Source: Mesonia sp008017825
Lineage (GTDB): Bacteria; Bacteroidota; Bacteroidia; Flavobacteriales; Flavobacteriaceae
Direction of reading: 5' to 3'
DNA: 64,000 nt
NCBI RefSeq assembly: GCF_008017825.1
Contig: NZ_VRLS01000012.1
Span: 124,001-188,000 of the forward strand
Shown here: positions 27,436 through 36,254 of the stretch, one piece after another
Numbering within the stretch: the first letter of the stretch is position 1
How the letters are laid out: each line of letters starts with the position of its first letter
The notes under the pieces: model-generated
The model's input: the letters and a program-made list of their open reading frames with translations, nothing else
Told to the model about the DNA's origin: nothing
Database searches by the model: none
Position numbers and translations under genes: made by a program

Positions 27436-28956
27436 ATGGCACAAAAAGTAAGAGTACGATTTGCTCCTAGTCCTACAGGACCTTTACATATTGGTGGTGT
27501 TAGAACTGCCCTTTTTAACTATTTATTTGCTAAAAAACATGATGGTGATTTTGTCTTACGTATAGAAGATACAGATCAAACTCGTTATGTAGAAGGCGCA
27601 GAAGATTATATTAAAGAAGCTTTAAACTGGTGCAATATTCCTTACGATGAAGGACCAGGAAAAGAAAAAGACTGCGGACCTTATCGCCAAAGTGAACGTA
27701 AAGATTTGTATCACCAATATGCTCAACAGCTTATAGATAATGGACACGCTTACTATGCGTTTGATACTGCAGAAGAGTTAGGCGCACATAGAAAAGATCA
27801 CGAAGCCAATGGAAAAACATTTATTTACAATTGGCACAATAGATTAAAACTAAATAATTCTCTTTCGCTTAGCGCGGAAGAAGTTCAGCAAAAGATTGAT
27901 GTAGGAGAAGCCTACGTAATTCGTTTTAAATCACCTCAAGATGAAAGCTTACACATGTATGATGAAATTAGAGGTGACATTCAAATAGATACCAATGTTT
28001 TAGACGATAAGGTACTATTTAAAAGTGATGGAATGCCTACGTATCACTTAGCGAATATTGTTGATGACCATTTAATGCAAATATCTCACGTAATTCGTGG
28101 AGAAGAATGGTTGCCTTCTATGCCTTTACACGTATTATTATATAAAGCCTTTGGTTGGGAAGCTCCAAAATTTGCTCATCTACCTTTAATTTTAAAACCT
28201 ACCGGAAAAGGAAAATTAAGTAAGCGTGACGGCGATAAATTAGGGTTCCCTGTATTTCCATTACAATGGAAAGATCCTAAAACAGGAGAGATTGCTTCAG
28301 GGTATAGAGAAGATGGTTATTTGCCAGAAACGGTAGTTAATATGCTTGCATTTTTAGGTTGGAATGAAGGAGAAGGTTCAGAAAAAGAAATGTATTCTTT
28401 AGCAGAATTGGTAGATGCTTTTAGTTTGGGACACGTGTCAAAATCTGGAGCTAAATTTGATCCAGAGAAAACTAAATGGTTTCAACATCAATATTTACAA
28501 TTAGAAAATAATGATGCTCTAGCTACTGAATATAATGAAATTCTTAAAGAAAAAGGATTTGCACCTTCTCAAGAATATGTAGAAGAAGTGGTAGCCACCA
28601 TTAAAGAAAGAGCTACATTTATAAGCGATTTTTGGGATTTAAGTAGTTTCTATTTTGAAGCTCCAACAGAATTAGATGCTAAAGGCTTTAAAAAAGCTTG
28701 GAAGGACGATACATCTAGTATTATGAGGCAAGTGATTGGAGAAATTCAAAAAATTGAAGATTTTTCTCAAGAAAATACTCAAAGTCAAATAAAATCGTGG
28801 ATTACTTCACAAGAAATTGGTTTTGGCAAAGTCATGCAACCTTTAAGACTTTCTATCGTAGGTGCGATGAAAGGACCAGATTTATTTCATATTATTTCTT
28901 CTATAGGGAAAGAAGAAACTATTAAAAGAATAGAATTTGCTATAGCACAAGCATAA
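27436..28956 (+). CDS. gltX: Glutamyl-tRNA synthetase
   Basis: 506 residues from the ATG at 27436, which begins the family's usual MAQKVRVRFAPSPTG. Class I signatures: PTGPLHIGG (HIGH region) and KLSKRDG (KMSKS region, about residue 257). It charges tRNA-Glu. Because a glnS gene is also present, this enzyme is probably discriminating rather than also charging tRNA-Gln; that is inference. A TAnnTTTG box lies 15 bp upstream. Confidence 0.97.
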   Translation: MAQKVRVRFAPSPTGPLHIGGVRTALFNYLFAKKHDGDFVLRIEDTDQTRYVEGAEDYIKEALNWCNIPYDEGPGKEKDCGPYRQSERKDLYHQYAQQLIDNGHAYYAFDTAEELGAHRKDHEANGKTFIYNWHNRLKLNNSLSLSAEEVQQKIDVGEAYVIRFKSPQDESLHMYDEIRGDIQIDTNVLDDKVLFKSDGMPTYHLANIVDDHLMQISHVIRGEEWLPSMPLHVLLYKAFGWEAPKFAHLPLILKPTGKGKLSKRDGDKLGFPVFPLQWKDPKTGEIASGYREDGYLPETVVNMLAFLGWNEGEGSEKEMYSLAELVDAFSLGHVSKSGAKFDPEKTKWFQHQYLQLENNDALATEYNEILKEKGFAPSQEYVEEVVATIKERATFISDFWDLSSFYFEAPTELDAKGFKKAWKDDTSSIMRQVIGEIQKIEDFSQENTQSQIKSWITSQEIGFGKVMQPLRLSIVGAMKGPDLFHIISSIGKEETIKRIEFAIAQA

Positions 28957-29008
28957 AATTTCTACAATATTCCTTTCGTGAATGGAGTTAACATTTAAAA
29001 ATCTCGTC

Positions 29009-29584
29009 ATGAAAGGAATATTTTTTTATCTCTTACTATTTGTTTCTGCTTTAAGCTTTTCGCAGCCCTCTACTAAAGCGTTACAATTGTCAAATTCCGC
29101 TCTAGCGCTGACAAAGCAATATGTTACTTACGATCCTAGTTATTTCTCTATCAATTATCCTAACGGAGATGTACCTTCAGATAAAGGAGTCTGCACCGAT
29201 GTAGTGATAAGAACCTACCGAAAATTAGACATTGATTTACAAGAGTTGGTTCATAACGATATGAAAGCTCATTTTAATAAGTATCCAAACTTTTGGGGAC
29301 TCAAATCTACCGATACCAACATAGATCACAGAAGAGTACCCAATTTAATGGTGTTTTTTAAACGAAAGGGAACAGAAAAACCTATTACACAAAACCCTAA
29401 TGACTATTTACCTGGAGATATTGTCTGTTGGAGTTTGGGAAGCGGTAAGACGCATATTGGGATGGTCACACATAAGAAATCTATCGATGATAAAAGATAT
29501 AAAATTGTGCATAACATTGGTGCGGGCCAAGTATTAGAAGATTGTCTTTTCAATTTTAAAATAATTGGTCACTATAGCTATTAA
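29009..29584 (+). CDS. DUF1287 domain-containing secreted protein
   Basis: 191 residues from the ATG at 29009, where a classical signal peptide starts (KGIFFYLLLFVSALSFSQ); an upstream ATG at 28982 would add nine residues. The mature part carries DUF1287 features: GVCTDVVIRTYR (Cys-centred), DIDLQELVHNDM, RRVPNLMVFF, GDIVCWSLGSGKTHIGMV and a late His. The conserved Cys and His suggest an NlpC/P60-like cysteine hydrolase fold, but activity is unproven. Its stop overlaps the end of the converging barrel-protein gene by 4 bp. Confidence 0.85.
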   Translation: MKGIFFYLLLFVSALSFSQPSTKALQLSNSALALTKQYVTYDPSYFSINYPNGDVPSDKGVCTDVVIRTYRKLDIDLQELVHNDMKAHFNKYPNFWGLKSTDTNIDHRRVPNLMVFFKRKGTEKPITQNPNDYLPGDIVCWSLGSGKTHIGMVTHKKSIDDKRYKIVHNIGAGQVLEDCLFNFKIIGHYSY

Positions 29585-30243
29585 AAATAGATCGTTAAAC
29601 CAGCTTCTAACATACTTATATTTCCTTTAAATTCTTCTCCATTATTTTCTAAAGTTTCATCATTTAAAGGTTTAAAAAAATTATTAACTCCGTATTGATA
29701 GCGAGCAAACACTCTAAAATGTTCAAAACCAGCTGTAGCACCAGCGATTACATTAAAATTGATGGTAGAAATTTCTTCAATATCATTTATTTGTAAGGTG
29801 TTGTAACCATCTATAATATAATTTTCATTTCTATCATCGTAATTCAATTTACTGTTTAACTGTAATGCTGGGCCTAATTCTAAACTTAAATGTTTGTGGA
29901 TTAAAACCAAACTTCCTAAAAGTTTTACTTGTACGGCAAGCATACTCATATCAACTTCGCTTGTATTGGATAGAGTGGTCTCTCTCGCATCTATCCCAAA
30001 TTTTTGACTATAGAAATCAATTCCGTAAATCATATCAAAACTATTCACAATTCCTCCTCTTACAGAAAAACCTCCTGTAAAACCAGTTTGTGGAGTAGTA
30101 TTAAAATTGTCAGTAAGAATATTAAAAGAACTTACGCCACCTTGAATTCCTATATAATTGTATTGAGATCGGTATTGAGCTTGAGCAGAAAAACCGAATA
30201 AAAGTATGGCAAATAAAGAAAAAAACTTAAAAAATTGAATCAT
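29581..30243 (-). CDS. Small outer-membrane beta-barrel protein
   Basis: 220 residues: signal peptide ending FSAQAQ, then alternating hydrophobic strands with aromatic ends and a C-terminal strand ISMLEAGLTIYF finishing in Phe, the pattern of porin-like 8-strand barrels in flavobacteria (PorT/OMP_b-brl_2 type). The ligand or role is not evident. Convergent with the DUF1287 gene. Confidence 0.75.
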   Translation of the reverse strand: MIQFFKFFSLFAILLFGFSAQAQYRSQYNYIGIQGGVSSFNILTDNFNTTPQTGFTGGFSVRGGIVNSFDMIYGIDFYSQKFGIDARETTLSNTSEVDMSMLAVQVKLLGSLVLIHKHLSLELGPALQLNSKLNYDDRNENYIIDGYNTLQINDIEEISTINFNVIAGATAGFEHFRVFARYQYGVNNFFKPLNDETLENNGEEFKGNISMLEAGLTIYF

Positions 30244-30303
30244 TAGAGGAAAGTTAAAAATTTAACAATTATATTTAAATGCTAATTTAATTCAAATTTA
30301 TTT

Positions 30304-31287
30304 ATGGGACCATTTTTATTGGGTTTTGCCTTCTTTTTTGGTTTAATCATCATCATTACCGGAATATTTACGGTAAAACAACAAACTGCTGCTGTGGTTG
30401 AACGCTTTGGGAGATTCTTAAGTATTAGAAATTCAGGTTTACAATTTAAGATTCCGATCATTGATAAAATTGCTGGGAGAGTTAACTTAAAAATTCAGCA
30501 ATTAGATGTTATTGTAGAAACTAAAACTAAAGATGATGTTTTCGTTCACTTGAAAATATCTGTACAGTTTCAAGTAATTAGAGATAAGGTTTATGACGCA
30601 TTCTACAAGCTTGAAAATCCGCAGAATCAGATTACTTCTTATGTTTTTGATGTTGTACGTGCAGAGGTGCCTAAAATGAAGTTAGATGATGTTTTTGAGC
30701 GTAAAGATGATATTGCTATTGCTGTAAAAGAAGAACTTAATGATGCCATGATGGATTATGGGTATGATATTATAAAAACATTAGTGACCGATATTGATCC
30801 TGATGTAAAAGTAAAGGAAGCTATGAACCGTATTAACGCTTCTGAAAGAGAAAAAGTAGCGGCGGAGTATGAGGCAGAAGCAGACCGAATTAAAATTGTA
30901 GCTAAAGCTAGAGCTGAAGCAGAAAGTAAACGTTTACAAGGACAAGGTATTGCCGACCAGCGTAGAGAAATTGCTCGTGGTTTAGAAGAATCTGTAGATG
31001 TACTTAACAATGTAGGAATTAATTCACAAGAAGCATCGGCACTGATCGTTGTGACTCAACATTATGATACTTTGCAGTCTATTGGTAGTGAAACTGATAC
31101 CAATTTAATTTTATTACCAAACTCTCCACAAGCGGGTAGCGATATGTTAAACAATATGATTGCTTCATTTACCGCTTCCAATCAAATTGGAGAAAAGATG
31201 AAAGAACAAAATAGAGCTAAAGGAATTGTAAACAAGAAGAATAAAGATAACCGAAACTCTAATGATAATAATGATTTAGAATTTTAG
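30304..31287 (+). CDS. SPFH/Band 7 (stomatin-like) membrane protein
   Basis: 327 residues: a single N-terminal membrane segment (GPFLLGFAFFFGLIIIITGI), then the SPFH domain beginning VKQQTAAVVERFGRFL, then a long charged coiled coil (NASEREKVAAEYEAEADRIKIVAKARAEAESKRLQ, about 178-212) and a hydrophobic patch. Resembles the paraslipin/QmcA group that forms membrane microdomain oligomers. No partner NfeD gene is adjacent. A strong terminator follows. Confidence 0.9.
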   Translation: MGPFLLGFAFFFGLIIIITGIFTVKQQTAAVVERFGRFLSIRNSGLQFKIPIIDKIAGRVNLKIQQLDVIVETKTKDDVFVHLKISVQFQVIRDKVYDAFYKLENPQNQITSYVFDVVRAEVPKMKLDDVFERKDDIAIAVKEELNDAMMDYGYDIIKTLVTDIDPDVKVKEAMNRINASEREKVAAEYEAEADRIKIVAKARAEAESKRLQGQGIADQRREIARGLEESVDVLNNVGINSQEASALIVVTQHYDTLQSIGSETDTNLILLPNSPQAGSDMLNNMIASFTASNQIGEKMKEQNRAKGIVNKKNKDNRNSNDNNDLEF

Positions 31288-31308
31288 ATGAACTTTGAGT
31301 TTTAAAAC

Positions 31309-31345
31309 AAAAAAATCCTGTGTTTTCACTCAGGATTTTTTTTTG
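31309..31345. terminator. Terminator after SPFH gene
   Basis: Stem AATCCTG (31314-31320) and CAGGATT (31331-31337), followed by eight T and preceded by an A-run; can act for both converging units. Confidence 0.8.
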
Positions 31346-31360
31346 TCACATTATATTCTG

Positions 31361-31573
31361 TTATCTTCTAGATCCTATAATTTTACTTACAATTTTAAGT
31401 ATAAATGCTTTTTTAGCTATTGATGTAGCTAACCCTGTAATAATGGAAACTGGAGATAAATCTTCTTTAATTTCTTCTGCATTGATCTTTAATTTCTCCT
31501 TATTAATCTGACTTTGAAGTTTTAAAATCTTCAAATCATGATTTATTTCATCGTAAGAACTATAAACTTTCAT
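31361..31573 (-). CDS. DUF6327-like small protein
   Basis: 70 residues: SSYDEINHDLKILKLQSQINKEKLK (charged helix), then a hydrophobic helix (SIITGLATSIAKKAFILKIVSKII). It resembles small flavobacterial proteins annotated DUF6327. It is third in a three-gene run after YtxH and holin-like genes, with a 3-bp gap. Likely membrane associated; no known function. Confidence 0.65.
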   Translation of the reverse strand: MKVYSSYDEINHDLKILKLQSQINKEKLKINAEEIKEDLSPVSIITGLATSIAKKAFILKIVSKIIGSRR

Positions 31574-31576
31574 ATA

Positions 31577-31981
31577 CTAACTTTTGTGGAGTTCACTTTC
31601 TAAAGGTTCGTCTACTACATCTTTTAAGGTGCTTTCATTAAATACAATCTTAGAAGCTTTCTCTAAAATCAATTTATTAAATAGGTTCTTTCCGTAAAGT
31701 AGTAGTAAAATAAATATTAAAAAATATACACCGCCTACGATAAAGAAACCATAACTAAGCTGTCCTATACTTTCTCCAATAAGTATTGAAAAACCTACAG
31801 AAATGAAGCCTAAAAAGAGAAGAAAAACACTTCCTATAATTAAAAGCCTAATAATAATTGATGATCCTCTAGTTACTTTTTTAAAGGCATCTAATTTATA
31901 ATATTCAAGCGTACTGTTAATATACGCTTGAATATTATCGCTAAGTTCATCAATATGGTTAGTTAGGTTATTAATGGACAT
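31577..31981 (-). CDS. Phage-holin-family/DUF1469-like membrane protein
   Basis: 134 residues with an N-terminal helix, two strong membrane segments (about 42-68 and 75-97), and a charged C-terminus. The pattern is that of the DUF1469/'holin-X' family, which in bacteria is chromosomal and not a phage holin. It sits 3 bp from both neighbours, between YtxH and the DUF6327-like gene. Confidence 0.78.
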   Translation of the reverse strand: MSINNLTNHIDELSDNIQAYINSTLEYYKLDAFKKVTRGSSIIIRLLIIGSVFLLFLGFISVGFSILIGESIGQLSYGFFIVGGVYFLIFILLLLYGKNLFNKLILEKASKIVFNESTLKDVVDEPLESELHKS

Positions 31982-31984
31982 ATT

Positions 31985-32359
31985 TTAAGAAGTTGCATTT
32001 TTCGCTTTATTTTTCAACTCATCTACCTTAGACTCTGCATGAAATTTAGCATTTTTTGCTCTTAATTCTTCCAATTTATGTTCCATGGCAGACAAAATAT
32101 CATCGGCTTTATAACTTGCAGATGATAAAGTTTCATCTAATTTAGACTCAAAACTATATTTAGCTTTTTTAGCAGATTCCGTTAAGTGTTTGCTCGTTTC
32201 GTTAACCTGCTTATCTAATTTAGTTTTTGCTTTTTTAGCTTCTTTATTTAATTTTTTTCTTGTGTTTTCCCCTTTATCTGGAGCGTATAAAAGTCCAACT
32301 CCTGCTCCAATCGCTGCTCCTGTTATTAAAGCTAAAAGTGTGTTTCCTGTATTTGCCAT
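31985..32359 (-). CDS. YtxH domain protein
   Basis: 124 residues: hydrophobic glycine-rich N-terminus (LLALITGAAIGAGVGLLYAP) followed by the YtxH signature DKGENTRKKLNKEAKKAK and a long Ala/Lys amphipathic helix. YtxH proteins are linked to general stress responses in Gram-positives; in flavobacteria they head small envelope clusters like this one. First gene of the three-gene run. Confidence 0.88.
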   Translation of the reverse strand: MANTGNTLLALITGAAIGAGVGLLYAPDKGENTRKKLNKEAKKAKTKLDKQVNETSKHLTESAKKAKYSFESKLDETLSSASYKADDILSAMEHKLEELRAKNAKFHAESKVDELKNKAKNATS

Positions 32360-32466
32360 TTTCTATAAGTTTGATTAGTTAATTTATACTACCAAATATA
32401 CGTGGCATCACAATATTTTGCTGTTAATAACCGGTTAATAAATAAAGTAACAGTCTTAAATTATTC

Positions 32467-34146
32467 TTAATGAGACTTTTTACTCCAAGAATCACGTAAA
32501 GTTACCGTACGATTAAATACAGGTTTTTCTACACTTGTAGATTGATCTGTACAAAAATAACCGATACGTTGAAACTGAAAATGTTGTAACGCAGTAGCAT
32601 TTTTTAAACTAGGTTCTACATAACCAGTAATAGTTTCTAAAGAATTAGGATTTACAAATTCTAAGAAGTCTTTTTCTTTATCTGCATCTGGTGATTCTAC
32701 TGTAAATAAACGATCATATAGTCTTACCTCTGCTTTCACCGCGTGAGGGATAGAAACCCAATGTAAAGTACCTTTTACTTTACGCTTAGATTCTTCTGTA
32801 CCGCTACCACTTTTACTTTTAGGATCGTATGTACAGTGTACTTCTACGATATTACCATCATCATCTTTTACGACAGACTCGCCTTTAATAATATATGCAT
32901 TCTTTAAGCGTACCTCTTTTCCTAAAGTTAAGCGGAAAAACTTACGATTAGCTTCTTCTTTAAAGTCTTCTTGTTCTATATAAATTTCTCTAGAAAGAGG
33001 AATTTCTCTACTTCCTGCAGTTTCATCTTCGGGGTTATTTTCTGCATCTAACCACTCTTCTTTTCCTTCTTCGTAGTTTGTAATTATAACTTTTAAAGGA
33101 TTTAAAACTCCCATTACTCGAATAGCCGTCTTATTTAAATCTTCTCGAGCACAAAACTCAAGGTGAGACATATCAATTACATTTTCGCGTTTTCCTACAC
33201 CAATAGAATCTGCAAATTTTCTAATTGAATTTGCGGTGTAACCTCTTCGGCGTAAGCCAGAAATAGTAGGCATTCTAGGATCATCCCACGACTCTACTAC
33301 TTTCTTTTCTACTAATTGAGCCAATTTACGTTTACTTACTACCGTATGGCTTAAATTGCGTCGTGCAAACTCTCTTTGTTTAGGTTGAAATTCTTGAGGC
33401 TGACTCACCTTATTTACAAACCAATTATATAATTCTCTATGCGGTAAAAATTCTAACGTACAAAAAGAATGTGATATGCTTTCTATAAAATCACTCTCCC
33501 CGTGTGCCCAATCATACATAGGGTAGATTTTCCAATCGTTATTGGTACGGTGGTGAGGTTTATGTAATGTTCTATACATAATAGGATCTCGCATAAGCAT
33601 ATTTCCCGAAGCCATATCAATTTTAGCTCTTAGCACGTGCTTACCTTCTTCTGTTTCTCCATTTTTCATGGCTTCAAAAAGAGATAAATTTTCTTCTATA
33701 GATCTTTCACGATAAGGACTAGCTACACCTGCTTGTGTTGGAGTTCCTTTTTGTTCTGCTATTTTAGCTGAAGCTTGACTATCTACATATGCATCGCCAT
33801 TTTTAATCATTTCTACAGCCCAATCATACAGCTGCTGAAAATAATCTGAAGCATAGCATTCTTTCTCCCATTTAAAACCTAGCCACTCTACATCTCGTTT
33901 AATCGCATCTACAAATTCTTGTTCTTCTTTAATAGGGTTCGTGTCATCAAAACGCAAATTAACTGGCGCATTGTAACGTAAACCTAAGCCAAAATTTAAA
34001 TTGATTGACGAGGCGTGACCAATGTGTAAATAACCATTAGGTTCTGGAGGAAATCGAAATTTTAACTCCTCTTTTTTATATCCATTTTGAAGATCTTCTT
34101 CAATAATTTGCTCTATAAAATTCAATGATTTTTTTTCTTCTGTCAT
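32467..34146 (-). CDS. glnS: Glutaminyl-tRNA synthetase
   Basis: 559 residues. Class I signatures PEPNGYLHIGHASS (about 32-45) and VVSKRKLAQLV (KMSKS region, about 268), MYDWAHGESD and the GlnRS-type anticodon-binding beta-barrels. Its presence implies direct charging of tRNA-Gln rather than the GatCAB route for Gln. Its gene is isolated, with about 100 bp free on both sides. Confidence 0.97.
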   Translation of the reverse strand: MTEEKKSLNFIEQIIEEDLQNGYKKEELKFRFPPEPNGYLHIGHASSINLNFGLGLRYNAPVNLRFDDTNPIKEEQEFVDAIKRDVEWLGFKWEKECYASDYFQQLYDWAVEMIKNGDAYVDSQASAKIAEQKGTPTQAGVASPYRERSIEENLSLFEAMKNGETEEGKHVLRAKIDMASGNMLMRDPIMYRTLHKPHHRTNNDWKIYPMYDWAHGESDFIESISHSFCTLEFLPHRELYNWFVNKVSQPQEFQPKQREFARRNLSHTVVSKRKLAQLVEKKVVESWDDPRMPTISGLRRRGYTANSIRKFADSIGVGKRENVIDMSHLEFCAREDLNKTAIRVMGVLNPLKVIITNYEEGKEEWLDAENNPEDETAGSREIPLSREIYIEQEDFKEEANRKFFRLTLGKEVRLKNAYIIKGESVVKDDDGNIVEVHCTYDPKSKSGSGTEESKRKVKGTLHWVSIPHAVKAEVRLYDRLFTVESPDADKEKDFLEFVNPNSLETITGYVEPSLKNATALQHFQFQRIGYFCTDQSTSVEKPVFNRTVTLRDSWSKKSH

Positions 34147-34240
34147 AACTAAAATTCAATATGCGCAAAGTTATCAAAAATTACCTCACAAGCCTTTATA
34201 GTTTAAATAGGAATTGTAATTTTAATAAAAAATATAGGTT

Positions 34241-34960
34241 ATGAATGAAATAACTAAAATCATTCTTTTCTCTGGACTTTCTGGTATTACAGTTTTCCTT
34301 GGCGGAATTTTAGCAAGAATCTTTTTATCTAAATTTGAAAATTATTCCTACAAAATAGAAATTAATCATTTTATTACCGCTTTTGGAGGCGGAATTATTC
34401 TTTCTGCTTTAGCATTGGTATTAGTACCTAAAGGAATGGAAGAACTTTCTCTTTTTCCTATGGTAATTTTGTTTTTATTAGGTTCTAGCACTTTTTTGTT
34501 TTTAGATAGATACTTATCAAAAAAAGGTGGAAAAGTAAGTCAATTGCTTGCCATGCTTATGGATTTTGTTCCTGAAGCTATTGCGCTAGGAGCTATTTTT
34601 GCTACCGATACGCAAACAGGAACTTTACTCGCCGTCTTTATAGGATTACAAAATTTACCAGAATCATTTAACTCTTACCAAGATTTAACCAAAAGTGGTT
34701 TTGAAAGTAAAAAATCACTAATTATACTATTTCTATTAAGTTTTTCTGGAATTGTGGGAGCCTTAATTGGTTATTATTTTTTACAAGACCAACCACAAGT
34801 TACTTCGGGATTAATGCTTTTTGCTAGTGGCGGAATTTTATACCTTATATTTGAAGACATTGCTCCATCTGCCAAATTAGAACATAAATGGCTGCCTGCT
34901 TTTGGTGCCAACATTGGTTTTTTAATAGGAATTGTAGGAGAAAAATTAATAGGTTCTTAA
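34241..34960 (+). CDS. ZIP-family-like metal transporter
   Basis: 239 residues with about eight membrane segments. The two signature helices are recognisable but altered: DFVPEAIALGAI (usually HxxPEG) and GLQNLPESFNSY (family often has HNxPEG). Pro-Glu pairs are kept but the histidines of the classical binuclear site are absent. It may use other ligands, or be a ZIP-fold protein with a different substrate. It precedes folB by 36 bp but folB has its own promoter box. Confidence 0.72.
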   Translation: MNEITKIILFSGLSGITVFLGGILARIFLSKFENYSYKIEINHFITAFGGGIILSALALVLVPKGMEELSLFPMVILFLLGSSTFLFLDRYLSKKGGKVSQLLAMLMDFVPEAIALGAIFATDTQTGTLLAVFIGLQNLPESFNSYQDLTKSGFESKKSLIILFLLSFSGIVGALIGYYFLQDQPQVTSGLMLFASGGILYLIFEDIAPSAKLEHKWLPAFGANIGFLIGIVGEKLIGS

Positions 34961-34967
34961 AAACAAG

Positions 34968-34975
34968 TACCTTTG
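34968..34975 (+). promoter_or_regulatory. -7 promoter element of folB (TACCTTTG)
   Basis: Exact TAnnTTTG match 21 bp before the folB ATG; a -33 match at normal distance is not seen. Confidence 0.4.
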
Positions 34976-34996
34976 CCGTAATTATTTTAAAATAAA

Positions 34997-35353
34997 ATGG
35001 GAAAAATAAAACTTCAAAACATACGTGTATTTACTAACCATGGATGCCTTGATGAAGAGGGAAAAATAGGAAGTGAATACAGTGTTAATTTAACTATACA
35101 AGCCAGTTTAAAAGCTTCCGCGGAAAGCGATCAATTAGAAGATACTGTTGATTATGTGTATCTTAATAAAGTGGTGAAAGAAGAAATGGCCATACGTTCT
35201 AAACTTTTAGAGCACGTCGCTAAACGTATATTAGATCGTATATTTAGGGATGACAATTTAATTACTTTTGCCGAAGTAGAAGTGTCTAAAATCAACCCTC
35301 CTTTAGGCGGAGATGTAGAAAAAGTAACGATTATCTTATCTAAAGAAAGATAA
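34997..35353 (+). CDS. folB: Dihydroneopterin aldolase
   Basis: 118 residues, the normal size. Splits 7,8-dihydroneopterin to 6-hydroxymethyl-dihydropterin in folate synthesis. Typical pattern: KLQNIRVFTNHGCLDEEGKIGSEYSVNL at the N-terminus, LEDTVDYVYLNKVVKEEM, LLEHVAKRI and VEVSKINPPLGGDVEKVTI at the end. Contains one GCTTCCGCGGAAAGCG copy of the dispersed palindrome (35114-35129), read as Ala-Ser-Ala-Glu. tRNA-Cys follows 51 bp downstream. Confidence 0.93.
   Translation: MGKIKLQNIRVFTNHGCLDEEGKIGSEYSVNLTIQASLKASAESDQLEDTVDYVYLNKVVKEEMAIRSKLLEHVAKRILDRIFRDDNLITFAEVEVSKINPPLGGDVEKVTIILSKER
35114..35129. repeat. Palindrome copy inside folB (one inserted A)
   Basis: GCTTCCGCGGAAAGCG: the same core TTCCGCGGAA with one extra A in the right arm. 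Read in folB as Ala-Ser-Ala-Glu-Ser. Confidence 0.7.
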
Positions 35354-35386
35354 TTTGTTTCTTTTTCATAAAAATGATTACATTTG
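35354..35386 (+). promoter_or_regulatory. Promoter of tRNA-Cys
   Basis: TTTG at 35354-35357 and TACATTTG at 35379-35386 with a 21-bp spacer: an ideal Bacteroidota sigma-A promoter (TTTG, 17-23 bp, TAnnTTTG). It begins at the folB stop and lies 18 bp before the tRNA. Confidence 0.75.
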
Positions 35387-35404
35387 CAGTCCTTATACAA
35401 ATAA

Positions 35405-35475
35405 GGTGTCGTGGCCGAGTGGCTAGGCAGTGGTCTGCAACACCATCTACAGCGGTTCGAATCCGCTCGACACCT
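35405..35475 (+). tRNA. tRNA-Cys (GCA)
   Basis: 71-nt cloverleaf: acceptor arms GGTGTCG and CGACACC pair fully, D-arm GGCCGAGTGGCTAGGC, anticodon loop CTGCAAC giving GCA, and T-arm with GGTTCGAATCC. CCA is not encoded. Followed by a strong terminator. Confidence 0.95.
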
Positions 35476-35479
35476 CAAA

Positions 35480-35510
35480 AAAAGCCCTTGAAATTTCAAG
35501 GGCTTTTTAT
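35480..35510. terminator. Terminator after tRNA-Cys
   Basis: Perfect inverted repeat: AGCCCTTGAAA (35483-35493) and TTTCAAGGGCT (35494-35504), then a T-run; flanking A-run suggests it also ends the converging LysE gene. Confidence 0.9.
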
Positions 35511-35527
35511 TTTTATATAGATTTTTT

Positions 35528-36214
35528 TTAAGAATTTTCTGGCATTATTTCCTCTACTTTATTTTCTAATTTCTCTAATTCATTAGGAAATAGACCTCTA
35601 CTAATCAAAATAACTCCAAAGACAATAATAAGTACACTTATTGCTTTCTTAAAAATGTAAATTCTTTTAGGAGTAAGTTTATGATTAAGTTTTTTTGCTA
35701 AAAGAATTTTAAAGATATCTATCACAAAATAGGTGATAAGCACGCTACTAAAAAATACCAATAACCTATCGGCATCCATATCTAATTGCGGACCAAATAC
35801 GATGATTAATCCGAGCCAAAAACCCAATACACCAATGTTTACAAAGTTGAGTAAAAAGCCTTTAACCATTAAGCCTAAAACATCACTCTTTTTTAGCTTT
35901 CTCACTTCTGCATCATCGGGATGCGGTATAGCTTTCTTTTCTTTGACGTAAGTAATCGTACCATAAGTAGCTAAAACAGCTCCTCCAAAAATAAATAAAG
36001 CCGGATCGTCTTTTATACTTTGTAATAATTTACTGGTACTAAAATAAGCGATAGAAAGAAAAACAATATCGGCTAAAAGAACACCTATATCAAATGATAT
36101 AGCAGCTCTAAAGCCTTTAATAGCCGCTGTTTCTAATAAAACAAAGAATACAGGACCTAATAGGAATGCTAAAAAAAAACCTAAAGGAATCGCTGCAAAT
36201 ATATCCTGAAGCAT
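35528..36214 (-). CDS. LysE-family exporter
   Basis: 228 residues with about six membrane segments. The N-terminus FAAIPLGFFLAFLLGPVFFVLLETAAIKGFRAAISFDIGVLLADIVF has the LysE/RhtB pattern with a conserved GP and a G-x-x-x-AD helix. Family members export amino acids; the substrate cannot be told. Cytoplasmic loop KKAIPHPDDAEVRKLKKSD near the middle. Single gene, no operon partner. Confidence 0.85.
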   Translation of the reverse strand: MLQDIFAAIPLGFFLAFLLGPVFFVLLETAAIKGFRAAISFDIGVLLADIVFLSIAYFSTSKLLQSIKDDPALFIFGGAVLATYGTITYVKEKKAIPHPDDAEVRKLKKSDVLGLMVKGFLLNFVNIGVLGFWLGLIIVFGPQLDMDADRLLVFFSSVLITYFVIDIFKILLAKKLNHKLTPKRIYIFKKAISVLIIVFGVILISRGLFPNELEKLENKVEEIMPENS

Positions 36215-36254
36215 AAAAATTTATTCTATAAACAAAGATAGCAAATAGAAATCA

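Noticed and set aside
31577..31981. Phage holin as evidence of a prophage
   Set aside because: The DUF1469-type family is chromosomal, and no other phage gene, integrase or attachment site is nearby.
35152..35499. Minus-strand ORF across folB and tRNA-Cys
   Set aside because: It is antisense to a complete folB and covers a real tRNA and terminator.
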